NCBI GenBank assembly: GCA_023653785.1
Contig: JAMKCH010012379.1
Coordinates: 41,236-105,235 of the forward strand
DNA from: Ophioderma brevispina
Taxonomy: Eukaryota; Echinodermata; Ophiuroidea; Amphilepidida; Ophiodermatidae
Direction: 5' to 3'
DNA: 64,000 bases
Both the position numbers and the translations under genes were made by a program. Positions 35,716-46,649 of this stretch are shown here, one piece after another. Position 1 is the first letter of the stretch. The number at the start of each line of letters is the position of its first letter. Below the pieces are notes generated by a model. The model saw nothing but the letters and a program-made list of their open reading frames with translations. It was not told the origin of the DNA and searched no databases.

Positions 35716-35929
35716 TTATTCTAACACAACCATGGAAGTGATTTTCAGTAAGGGTCCTTGTCATTAGGTCAATTTTTTCTGCCATTATGTCCCTTAGTTT
35801 AAATGCTGATGTAGTAAGGATAATGATATTGTGGGGAGCTGATGGGGAGATAGTAAATTGCCCACCCTGGTGAAAAATACATCGGAAAATTACTTAAAAC
35901 ACAACTAACTAAAGTGGTTTTTTGTGTCG

Positions 35930-36730
35930 CCTGAACGAATGTTCATGGAGCACATACTAGGCCCAATTCTGTGTGTCTGTCCTTATTTGTCCTGTTCTCC
36001 GTATGACTCGGTTAACCTTTTTTAAAATGCTCTGCAGGCCAAACGCTGTATCCCCGATTTACTTCAAACTTGATAGGATGATGAATGAGGTGCCGCAATA
36101 TATGTGTGCTTTTGGCTGCATTATTGCATATGCATGAATTTTAATAGCTTATTTGCTATTTTTCAGACATTTCGGGTAACCTTTTTTTTGTGGAAAAGCT
36201 AGCTGCTGGTAAAACGCTAATTCCGATGTACTTCACATTGGTGAGGGTGATAAAAGTGAGGTGCCAAAAGTATTATGTGTAGCTTTGGCTGCACCTATTT
36301 GCATATTCATGAATATTAATTAGCTTATTTGGCCCGTCAAAGTGGACCCATCCTTCTCCCACAAGGCTGGGCAAGGATCTGGAGTTCCGTAAGGCGTCTA
36401 ATGATGTACCTTGGTGAAGGAGTGGGTTAAAGAGTTTCTCGACCTGATTAGATGTTGGGCATATTTCGGGGAATTACATATGCAAATGAGCTAATGGATA
36501 TGCAAAAATCAGCGTAAATAGCTATCTTTTTGAACGGTACATCGGATATGCAAATAATTCCTTCATGCACGAAAAAATTATGGTGCCGCATATTCTTTGC
36601 CATTGTGAAAAGTTCCTGATACCATGCGGCTTATGTTGCAAATGAGCTAATTAAATATGCATAATTGCGTATCGCTAAAATGGTTTACATTGGAATACAA
36701 AAATCCTTTTGCTACATGAAAAACTATACC
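35930..36730 (+). repeat. GCGTAATTG dispersed element, copy 2
   Basis: Shares CATATGCAAATGAGCTAAT, CAGCGTAA, GAACGGTACATCGGATATGC, TAATTCCTTCATGCACG and GTGTGTGAATCAT with copy 1 at 8990-9860. The left part holds two TTTTTTAAAATGCTCTG / GCATATTCATGAATATTAAT units. A further fragment of its left part is at 37500-37620 (TTTTTAAAATGCTCTGCC). Confidence 0.7.
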
Positions 36731-36754
36731 ATACATCTTGTGTGTGTGAATCAT

Positions 36755-36965
36755 AGAGGGGGAAGGGTGTGATGTTGGGGAGGGGGCAGGGTGGGATGTT
36801 GTGGGGGCAGGGTGGGGTGTAAGTGGCAAGGTGGGGTGCGGGGGAGGGGGTGGGGGTGCGTCGGGGAGGGTGCGTCTGGAGGGGTCGGGGGGGGTGGTGT
36901 GCATCGGGTGGGGTCGGGGGTGGTGGCATTGTGGTAGGGTGAGTCGGGGAAGGGTGGGGGCCCCC
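36755..36965 (+). repeat. G-rich minisatellite (GGGTGGGATGTTGTGGGGGCA type)
   Basis: Units such as GGGGGCAGGGTGGGGTG and GGTCGGGGGTGGT, almost without C. It directly follows the GTGTGTGAATCATA boundary of the GCGTAATTG element. Proline-rich minus-strand ORFs here are artefacts. Several G runs could form G-quadruplexes. Confidence 0.85.
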
Positions 36966-37074
36966 ACCGCTCAAGCAGCGAGGGGCGGAGTGACCTCAGG
37001 TGACTTGTGTGACCTGGTGACTTTCATGTGACTTGCTGACTCGCATCAACTTTGGCCATTAACAAATCGGCTGT

Positions 37075-37195
37075 GAAGGGGAGAGGTCGGCGGGGGGATG
37101 CGACTGGGGAGGGGGTGGGGGGGACTGGTGGGGTGTCAGGGGTGGGGCGGGGTGTCAGGGAGGGGGCAGGCTGGGGTGGGGCGGGGTGGGGTGAC
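37075..37195 (+). repeat. Second G-rich minisatellite block
   Basis: GGGGTGGGGCGGGGTGTCAGG-like units resuming after ~110 bp of TGACCT-type sequence. Confidence 0.8.
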
Positions 37196-37500
37196 ACTTT
37201 GTAACTCATTGACCGTGCTGACCCCATGTGACCTTTGTTGGCCCGTGTGACCTATGCACCTGTGACCCATGTGACCTCAGTGTGATCCCATGTGGACATT
37301 GGTGACCCCATTGACCTCAGGACCCCATGCGATCATTGTCACCCCATGTGACCTTGTGACCCTATGCAAGCTTTGTGACCCCATGTGTCCTCAGTGACCC
37401 ATGTGACCTTTGGTGATCCATGTGACCTTGTGAACCCAGGTGACCCTTGGTGACCTCCTATTACCTTGGTGACCTTCATGTCACCTTTGACCCCTTTTAC
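37195..37500 (+). repeat. CCATGTGACCTTTGTGACC minisatellite
   Basis: Dense irregular repeats of GTGACCCCATGTGACCT, about 12-18 bp units. The units resemble the reverse of the GGTCATGTG repeat family at 2370-2945. Confidence 0.8.
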
Positions 37501-37950
37501 AAACCGCAATGGCAGACGGACACTAGCGGTCTAAACGGCCGCGATGTATTTTCATACATTTCGGTCACTTTTTAAAATGCTCTGCCTGGGCAAAACTTAT
37601 GCACCCGATTTAATTCAAACTCAAAATAAGTGTTATAACACGATTCTCTCAGCGCCTTTGTTTCTTTCTCAAATTCACAAACTTTATCCTAAAAAAGTGA
37701 TAGAGCAACAAGGCGACATTGCGTCGAGAAAAACCGCCTTGTTTATGTATTTTTAAATCATGGAAAAAAGTATTTATTACACATTAGGGATAATCAAAAT
37801 AATTAATTTACATTAGGCACGGATATATAGGGTCTGGTTTCAGGAAGTAAAAGGGGTTTTAAGTGTCCCCTTTTTACAATACAACATTGATACAAGCGGC
37901 TTTATCAAATTAAGGTCAAAGTGCTTTTTACATATAAAAATGACAATTTT
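37500..37950. other. AT-rich stretch, unassigned ORF
   Basis: After a ~120-bp fragment of the GCGTAATTG element, a 70-codon frame (37544-37756) runs into AT-rich sequence. No family or splice context recognised. Confidence 0.35.
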
Positions 37951-39128
37951 AACGTATAAAAATCGAATGTCTCATCTTGAACCCCATTTTGACATCAAAC
38001 TGACACCCAATTACCCCCCCCAATCGCTTCAACCTACAACCATGACACCATTTTCTCTCACATATCAACATAAAAACTTCAATGAACGCCGTTTTTTATC
38101 TATCGAAAAAATTCCCCACACCCTGAAAAGCCTTATTTTCCGTACCGCACCGTTGTAGGCCCGTATAAGACAATTTTTTATTCAAGTGCCCCCCTCCCAT
38201 GGGTTGCCACCCCACAAATACTGTATTGTTACCCTCATGCCACCTCACTAGACCTCCACATATGAAATTCTATCATCTGAACTACTGTTCAGGATTGAAC
38301 AATTGCTTAACTTTCCTAACGGGTTAGAGTTTTTTTTTTTTTATTATTCAGGATTTTCAGAAGTATTTCTTAATATGTTGGGGGGGGTTAAGTGACCCCT
38401 ACAACTTACTTCCCTTGTATAATTACTATAGTATTACTATGTAACCTTGATGTATGCATCATGTACATTATACTTAAAACCCGAATATGCTAAACTCTTA
38501 TTGGTCACTAGCGGTGAGTATATTTTATTTGTCTTCATATGTAGTACCATATAGTTTCCCCCCGGGAATTTAGAAAACCACATGAGATAAACTTTCCTTC
38601 CACACTGACATCTATTTTCGTACCATCTGGTATAAACACATATAAGTCGCATATTGACGTGGCACACCCCCCCCCCCCCCCCCCCATGGTTTGCCACCAA
38701 CCCCAAAATACTGCATTTGGCCACCAGGTCACCAGACCTTCTACTATCCCTGAACCTACTGTTCTGGTGAACAATTACATACTTCCTAAATTGTAGTTTT
38801 TGTATATTTAGTAACAATTTTCACTGTATTTTTTTTTATAAGGGGGTCATATTAGTGACCCCCCTACAACTTATTTACCCTCGTCTCATTACTACATCAA
38901 GTACATTACTTAAAGACCTGAATAAGCTTAATTCCTTAGGTCATAACACTCTCAGGATATCTTATTTGTCTTCATATGTACCGATACTATATGATTTTCT
39001 TAATTTTGTGACCCCCCGGAAATAACCCCCTATATGGGGGATGCGTTCAGGAGCTGGCTTTTTACCTAACATTCTTATTCCTCATAAACCTTCTGATCTA
39101 GAACAACCACATGAGATAAACTTTCCAT
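37950..39128 (-). repeat. Right arm of large inverted repeat
   Basis: Inverse of 32978-34130: TTGAACCCCATTTTGACATC, GTGACCCCTACAACTTA, CCACATGAGATAAACTTTCC (twice), CCACCAACCCCAAAATACTG, GATGCGTTCAGGAG. Two units, ending at the counterpart of the left arm's outer start. A 17-C run at 38668-38684 replaces a shorter G run in the left arm. Confidence 0.8.
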
Positions 39129-39459
39129 GCAGGTGATACCTAGCTAATTTTTAGCCCGGACTATTAAGGAGTTTATGATGTTCACAAAGACATACAACTG
39201 CTATATTCTATACCACCTAGGATTTGAGCATAATCTTGAAAAGTTTGTGGCAAGATAGATTTGTCCTAGAGATTTCTCTCCCTGCAAATTTCATTGCTCC
39301 TAGGTAAGCACCCCAGCATTGGCAAAGATATGCTGGATCAAGAAGAGCACAAAAAGTGTTTCATTAGGCAGACCATTTTTACTGTGCCCCATCAAGAGTG
39401 GGTCAAAGTTATCTCGAGGTCATGGCCCCAACATGCTCAAATTTGCTTGGTGTTCCACA

Positions 39460-39810
39460 TTATTTTGAATTAATTTTCATGACACCTGGATACAATGGTC
39501 CTTGGGTGTAGTGTCCCATATGTTGGTGACCTTGGCCCTCATTCATCAAACTGACAGATCCAGACACACCATGTTCGTGAACACAGTAATTCTTTTTCCC
39601 CCTGGCTTGAAAAGCAGTAGGGTTATATTGCAAGAGCGTGACTGTCCGTATGATGGTGTGTTCCAGTTTGGTTTGGAGATTGTCTACTCTGTTTGTCTCT
39701 TTCAAGCTTCTCTGTTTACATTTTACAAACACATCTTCTAGGATTTTAAGAAGTTGGTCAGACATGACTTCCCTTTGGCAAAAACTGGTGTTGCATTGAG
39801 ACAAGTGCAT
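39460..39810 (-). CDS. Unassigned minus-strand open frame, possible exon
   Basis: A 116-codon frame, including SDQLLKILEDVFVKCKQRSL and VDNLQTKLEHTIIRTVTLLQ, has good helical protein texture and no low complexity. No domain recognised and no clean acceptor or donor identified. It could be an exon, a retrogene scrap or chance. Confidence 0.25.
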   Translation of the reverse strand: MHLSQCNTSFCQREVMSDQLLKILEDVFVKCKQRSLKETNRVDNLQTKLEHTIIRTVTLLQYNPTAFQARGKKNYCVHEHGVSGSVSLMNEGQGHQHMGHYTQGPLYPGVMKINSK

Positions 39811-39847
39811 CGTATTTGTCCTTCGATGATCGATTATGATCTTGCAT

Positions 39848-41000
39848 GGCAGTGGCGTATCTAGGATTTTAATATTGGAGAGGCCAGTTCACAATCTTGA
39901 AGCGAAGAAACAAGTGGGGGCCAGGGGCGCCTTCCATATGGCCCCTGATGGGGGCTGGTGGGAATCCCCCAGAAAATTGTGGTGTTTTCTAAGCTTTTAT
40001 ATCTCTTCCTCTGGCTAATTGTTGCACAATCTTTTTGTAAATTTACTTAAAAGTATACTTTTGCCTGGCAAATCCCTCCTCACCTACAAGCGCCATGACT
40101 GCACTGACGGGGCTCATCTCAAATCAAATTAATTGGGGGGGGGGGGTGGGTACGGACCCTGACCCACCCGTCTACCCCACTGTTGCAGGGGATACAGCAA
40201 GACTTCCTTGTCTGTACTTGCCAGGTTTTCTTTTTCAATCCAAACCCTTTTTGAGATAGGTGAGACCTCCTAGCGTCATGCCATCTCCTGGCAAAGTTCG
40301 TATTGTGCCCCCGCCAACTTCAGATGTATTTTGTCAATTGATCGCAAACTGGCTGGTGGTTTATTTTCACGTCTCCCTACTCGCTCATACAAGTTGGGCA
40401 AAATTAGACTTATCAAATTCAAGGAGTGCAAATTTACCTTTATTACTCATTCCCTGATTTTACGCACTATGTCATTAGTGGTGGAATTCCCCGGGCCGTC
40501 AATGCCAGTAACAAAAATTATGTATCATCACATCGGTGAAATAAAATGGTATGCATTTTTACAGGAATCAAAATTTATCAATAAACTGGGGTATTTTTCA
40601 TAATAAGACATTTCTTTAGTATGTATCTACATCACTTTTTGTGCCAGAGTCTGCCTTAAAAAGTGGTATTCGACCCACTGTCCCAGTAATATTAGGTCCA
40701 AAAAGCAGGGACAGTGGGGTATGCTTATACATAGTTCCGTGTCCTTATACTGTAGATAAGGTACAGAGGTGTTGACGCACCAACGGGCATAGCAATCATT
40801 CCAAATTTATTGGAAATTTTCCTAATTTGCTTCCCCCCCCCGGCTTGCCCTTATCTTTGTAAAGGAATTGTTTTTATCCTTTACAGCAAGGTGAAAGGGT
40901 ATAGTGTGGTCCCCTGGGGTTTTTGCCCGGAAAAAATTGTTATGAGCTGATTTTTACTTACCCCAGATGAAGCAAAAAATGCAATCATACACAACATATC
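39848..41000. other. Repeat-like start, otherwise unassigned
   Basis: Begins GCAGTGGCGTATCTAGGATT, the type of end many animal MITEs share with 61484 (GTTACGCCACTG). A 10-G run lies at 40137-40146. No gene is seen up to the next array. Confidence 0.4.
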
Positions 41001-41029
41001 CAAAATCCCCATAAATCCCCCTTGAGGAA

Positions 41030-42350
41030 ACTTATCCAAATGGCCGCCATACTCGCTTTTGAAGTTAGATTTTGATGATTTGTAGTGTTTTTGAATATAT
41101 TTTGGGGGTCAAAGAATGCCAATCAGGTACAAATCTAAATCACGATGACTTCCCTTCACAGCCAAAATCCAAAATGGCCGCCATTTTACATAATAGCTAT
41201 ATCTTCATAGTTTTGAATATGTTTTAGTTCAAAGAATTCAGGTTTTGTTAAAAATCTACATCATTGATGTTTTCCTTAATCAAAATCCAAATGGGCCACC
41301 AAATGGCTGCCAATTTTGCTGTCCATTACATATATTATCTTCTCACTGACATATACTTTCCTTTGCAGTAATCCTGCAAGGAAGCTCGTCAAACTGTCGC
41401 CTATATAGGAAGGGTTTGTTTAAAGGCAATAATCCCGAAAGGGATTGTTCCTAATTACCAAATAGTAGTGATTTTAGTTCATCTTTAGTCATATTCGAAG
41501 AATGACTGTCTTGGGTGTTATTTTTTTTTTTGTCTTTTGTTCAGAACATTGGTTTTATAAAAACGGCTGACCTTTTTATTAATCAACAACACAATCACAC
41601 GACAATACATACAATACACAATCACATAACACCCCGCATAACCATCATTAAAGACCAAAAAAAAAAAAAAAAAACACTACAGGAAGGCAGATTATTTGAG
41701 AACTAGATAGATTGTTTTACATGTTCCTTTCAACTACTCAAACGGATATGATTCCTTGCATACATTATGTAAATATCCATTCCCACTCACCCGAACAACC
41801 GACGCCCTGCAAACTCCAAAGCGACCTAAGAGACAATCCAACACTCCACAGTCCCGCACGCTCACGAAGAAACCAGTCCCGGCCAACAATAAAAAAACAA
41901 CCACATCCGGGGCCCCGGAAAACCCCCACCCAGAACGGCAACCACGGCACATGGCGATGCTCTCCATATTAGTCCAATAAAATTGAGATGTTTGACCTGG
42001 AACAAATTGCTACCAAAGGTTTTTTTGCCACAATGCATTTGCTTACTGTACCTAAAATGAATATCCTAAAGTCCGAGGAATCCGAGTTGCAGAAATATTC
42101 CTAATTTAGGCAATAATTCAAATGGCCGCCAATTTTGATAGATTTTTGTTGATATTCGAGTTCTATTCTTATCAGAATAATTTCGGCACCTATACCCATG
42201 TTTTCAAGTTCTGTGGAACACAATTACTGACAGTACTAATCGCATAGGATGTTTGTTACAGGTTTAATAAATTTGCATAAATCCCAAATGGCCGCCATTT
42301 TGGATGATTTTTGTCCACATCTCCATCTGAGTCACAGCAAAAGGAAGTCT
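41030..42350 (+). repeat. AAATGGCCGCCATTTTG-bearing degenerate array, interrupted
   Basis: CCAAATGGCCGCCAT motifs at about 41037, 41169, 41288 (degenerate), 42117 and 42285, each followed by GATTTTTGTTGATAT / CATAGTTTTGAATATG and AAAGAATTCAGGT blocks; spacings 120-170 bp. Between 41440 and 41990 an unrelated insert carries a poly-A run (41657) and a C-rich frame (41712-41980) with basic and proline residues, possibly a retroelement scrap. Confidence 0.6.
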
Positions 42351-42754
42351 ATATTGTGTCTATAGACACACATAATTTTGAGATCAATTATTGCAATGTG
42401 AATTGCATATGTGTGGATGAGACCACACCTTCTTCCTTTAATAGCCCGTAGTTGGGCGCTAATGTTGTATTATGTTGTATGTGTGTATATTCGCAAAATG
42501 CTCCGTCAGTTTAAGATTCATATTGCGCCAAATTCACGTGAAGGGTGCGTGAGGATACCGGACTGGAAATAACAGGGGAAAAAATGGATAAAAGGCAAGC
42601 AACAATGGGGAACGAGAAGTGATAGAGGAAAGCAGATAGAGAGGGAATGCAAACAAATGAATAAACCCCCTATATTTGACGAAATCCTCTCAGAAATGGC
42701 TGAAAAATCAACGGAAATGTGCTCGGTTGCTATTGATAAATTACCAGTTGTTTG

Positions 42755-42945
42755 CACGCGTTTACTAAGTGGCGCGATATGCGTGGTGCGTTGCGACGGA
42801 TATGTTTACGCGATGGCAACCATTTGTTGTACGCGTTACTAAGCATCGCGTATGCGTGGAGCTTTAGGCGACTGGTGAGTTACGCGTCGCCAGCGGGCGT
42901 TACGCGTAAGACGCGATATGCGGTACGAACGCGCAAATACTTACA
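42755..42945 (+). repeat. CpG-rich ~73-bp direct repeat
   Basis: CGCGTTTACTAAGTGGCGCG / CGCGTTACTAAGCATCGCG and TATGCGTGG recur ~75 bp apart, then GCGTTACGCGTAAGACGCG. CpG is far denser than in the flanks. Confidence 0.6.
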
Positions 42946-43925
42946 GGCTCTTATATGAAAGAAAGAAATGTTTTTTTTTTAAATTGGACGTTTTTTTTTT
43001 TATGAAATTTAAAAAACCCCCACCCCACAGGGGTTTGAAAGAAAAAAAATATACTGGAAAAATTTACGGGGTGAAATATTGAAGTGTTACTATTTCTAAA
43101 ATAGGAACTATAACTAGGCGCTAAGCTAACAGGATCTCTGTAACTACGATGAATAAAAAATACGATTGCGGATGTGTGACGGGGGGGGGGGGAATCTACA
43201 TGGCGAGAACTTATTGGAGTTATGAAGAAAAAATATGTGGAAAACGGGAAACTAACAGCTATGCCCCTAGGGAGTAGGCCTACTTGTGATTTAAAAAAAG
43301 TCACGGAAACCTATACGGGAATAAATATTAAAGTTTTATTATTTCAAAAAAATACAGAAAAAATAAATATACCGAAAGTTATACGGGATTAATATTCAGT
43401 TTGACCGTTTTCCTTAACAATCGGTAACTATATGAGGATATATAGTACGGGAATTGAGGGTATTAAAAGTGTTAAAAATACAAAATTTGCACGCGGGGGA
43501 GTCCTAAGTCCGGGATACGTGTTGGTGCAGTCTCGCCATGCATATGGTGTCACTTCTTCATGATCGCTTCAGTTTCACAGTGATGCTTACCGTTCACCTC
43601 AAACTACCGGAAACTGAACAGACAATCAAAGCCAAAGGTAATAATTCTGACAATAATTGATACGTCCTAAGAGTCGTGGCAATTTTGAACTTGCCAATAT
43701 TATGGCACCAATAATAGTAAGATAACAACCAACTGAACAATATTATTGTCCCATTCATATACCAGTCTTAACCATGGAGAATCATCTCCTGCTTCAGGAT
43801 CAGTTTCCAGCCATTAAGAATTGGCACATGGATACCATGATTTTAAGTGATGACCCTATTCAAGTATTAAGTTTTCATCTTGATAGAATGGTGGTTTTTC
43901 ACCCAAGACCCCATCTGTACAGTTT
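42945..43925. other. Non-coding stretch with poly-T and poly-G runs
   Basis: T runs at 42970 and 42991, a G run at 43182. The 117-codon minus frame here is driven by A/T homopolymers. No gene recognised. Confidence 0.4.
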
Positions 43926-44170
43926 CAACTTCATATTTCAACCCATTTTGTGTGAGAGGTTGAAATGTGATTTTGTAATCGCAATAGAGTACTGTGTAAA
44001 TCAATATTCGCTCATAAATCCAAACAAATATCCTTGTAGCCCTAATTTCACAAGCACAAGTGAGAAACATAGTAGCTTTCTATTATAACCAAACTTTTGA
44101 ACCACTTCCGGTAAAATCTGGGGTTCTGGGGACGAGGCTCTTAGCAATCGGACCATGGCCCATTAATTAC
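43925..44170 (+). repeat. Dispersed CACTTCCGGTAAAATCTGG repeat, copy 2
   Basis: GAGTACTGTGTAAATCAATA, CGCTCATAAATCCAAACAA, CACTTCCGGTAAAATCTGGG and GGGGACGAGGCT align with copy 1 at 6395-6650. Confidence 0.75.
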
Positions 44171-46640
44171 ACCAGTGGGGGAGGGGGGGGTTTTGATGTA
44201 ACTTCATATAATTAGTGTTCCCATAACAATCCTTTTGAACTTGGTTTTGTGCACCAATGTACTATCCAGTGATACCAAAATATGTACCAAAATTCACCAG
44301 CATCTTGCTTCTATGATGTTTAATGTTAAGAGCGCCCATGCCAAATTTGGTGAAATCAGTTTTTGTGTACAAGGTGTAGGAAAATATGAATTTTTTGGGC
44401 TCAAAAGAATTCGAAAACCCTTAAATGTAACATAACTACAATAAAAATGAAGTTTATTTCAACGTGAAACCTTTTGTTTTAAGGAGCAAATATATGGTGT
44501 ACCAATTTTACAATTTAAAGTATAGGAGGCGTTCCCGATCCCTGTCCAACTTTTGCTGGCTTATCCTTACCCCGGGTAAGGTGGTGGGTCTGATTTTTTT
44601 TCTCAATAAAATGTGCTCAAAGATATAAAAAATCCCTAACATTCATTTGCGCACATCACAACAACCACTTTTTTTGCACCAGGAGAAAAGCTCGAGGGAG
44701 TGGCAACATAACCCCAATTCCAATCCATTAGTCTTTTTAAACTATCAAATCTTAACTATGTTATTATATTTTCAATTTAAAAGTACAAATAGTTTGCGAC
44801 ATAAAATGCTTACAACTGTAGGGCAGATTGGTTGAGTTTCCTTAAGTGTGGCCTATTTAAGCAAAAACATAACGTTTTAAAGGTTCTTAGCTTTGTACTT
44901 ATCTCTGTTCCATTTTTTCACCCCTACCGAGTCTTAAACACTTTTAACAAACGTTGGGGTGTCTATAACGGTGCGAGGGTTATGGTTTGGGATACTCACA
45001 TACAGGGAAAACATGTAAAGAGATACAGGTCAACTCAGCAGCAATCGTTAAAGGGTGTTTAACAATCAGGGCATTGAAAAGTCCATTTTGCATCCTCTTC
45101 AAACATATATCCACTTTACAAATCAAACATCTTGTTGGTTAATTTATTTTGGGCGAATCTATGTTTTCCTCTACAGCAAATGGAAGAAAAAACTTTTGAA
45201 ATGTTTCAACAATTGACAAAAAACTTTCACTTTATATCATTTTTTGAAAATTGACAGTCTCATTTTGACAAATTTAAGTTTGTAAGTAGCAATATTGTTT
45301 CACTCACTAATTGTGGCTTTCTTGGCTAAATAGAAGTTGCCCTTTTCCGTCAAAAATGTCTTTTCTGAACAGTCTTATGCCATGTATAGTTAAGTTGATA
45401 TTGACCAAAGTGAAAAAATAATCTCTCTTGAAAAACACTTATACTATTGTGCATTAACCTCATATACAATCTTAGTATACCTCTCCTGGTCTACCACTCC
45501 TACCTCATGCTTTCATCAACCTTTCCAAAAAAACCGTGACCAGAGTAGCAGTCGAGACAACCCCTCCGAAGATAGAATGGATGGAATGGCCGTTATATCA
45601 CCAAAAAATCAACCTAATAAAGATTTTGGTGGTATCAGTTTTCAAACCAGATAACGGAACAACTTTGTATGGACTACATTGCATACAAGGACTGTCTTAT
45701 TAACAGTAAGAAAAATCTTTGCCTGGATCTTACAGACAGTAAAGAAACTTTAATATTCCGAGCTGTTTCAGAACAGATTTTCAGTAATTCCTTTACTTTT
45801 GGCAAATGAAGCATTGAGCTACCAAGAAAAACATTTTCAAATGAATAAATGGGATTTTTTTTCCTTTCTGAATGTGTCTTTTATGTGTTAACACATCTTA
45901 AGATGTTCTCTTTGTAATTTTGAAAATTGATAAAGAAGTTTTTTAATCCACAATATTTAAATAGATATTGTTTCATCAGTTGGAGTCCCGTGTCTTTAAA
46001 TAGCAACTTAATACCATGTTCGTGATAACATAAAGCATGGACTCCATAACAAATTCACCATAACTAATTTCAAGAAAGTCAAAAATGGCAAGCCTATTGG
46101 ATTTAGGCAAATAAGGCCTAAACCACTCATCTCACATTGTTATTGGTTGTTACTTACTGAGTCCGTAAAGGGAGACCCCCACATTGGTAGAGACACCAAC
46201 ATTACATCTCTACGACACCCGGATCAATGAGTTATGGGCAAAGTCCTTGAAATGGTGCCATTTTGATTTCATGCAAATTAGACATCTTTACTGCACCCGG
46301 ATTGCTCTCGGACTTTTAGTAATTCATTGTGTATCCTTCAAAGAAATGCATTGTGAGAAAAAACCTTTGATAGCAATTATTTCTAGTTACCCAAAAATTT
46401 CATTATCTTTCCTGCCCTATATAAGAGACACACCAGAAGGTCACAGCACCCGAATGTACTTGAAGCAATGACTTTCAATCGCTTTCGTCCCCCAGTAACT
46501 GGAGAACATCGCATGCGCCGCAACTACCTCAACCCAAGCGGACACATAGCCCCCACTGCGAGCTCCCCCACCTCTAGCCAAGACCACTTCCCACCGAACA
46601 CGCAGACCATAAGCAGGCCGATTCCCCCCTCCCCGGTCCA
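44170..46640. other. Unassigned stretch, possibly LINE 3' flank
   Basis: No gene. It may include the 3' untranslated part of the minus-strand LINE, but no poly-A/T terminus marks its end. A C-rich patch at 46490-46640 differs in composition from its surroundings. Confidence 0.35.
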
Positions 46641-46649
46641 CTAATCGAG

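Noticed and set aside
36647..36974. Two overlapping ~100-codon proline-rich ORFs
   Set aside because: Translation of the G-rich minisatellite on the opposite strand.
37195..37500. Regular short repeats considered as a CRISPR array
   Set aside because: Units are 12-18 bp, contiguous and degenerate without unique spacers; the window is eukaryotic.
38437..38817. 126-codon minus-strand ORF with glycine run
   Set aside because: Spans the poly-C run and the repeat arm; repeat-derived.
41712..41980. Basic proline-rich ORFs considered as a LINE ORF1 or RNA-binding protein
   Set aside because: Two frames are equally open and no CCHC or RRM motif is visible.
42951..43304. 117-codon phenylalanine-rich ORF
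   Set aside because: Driven by A/T homopolymers.
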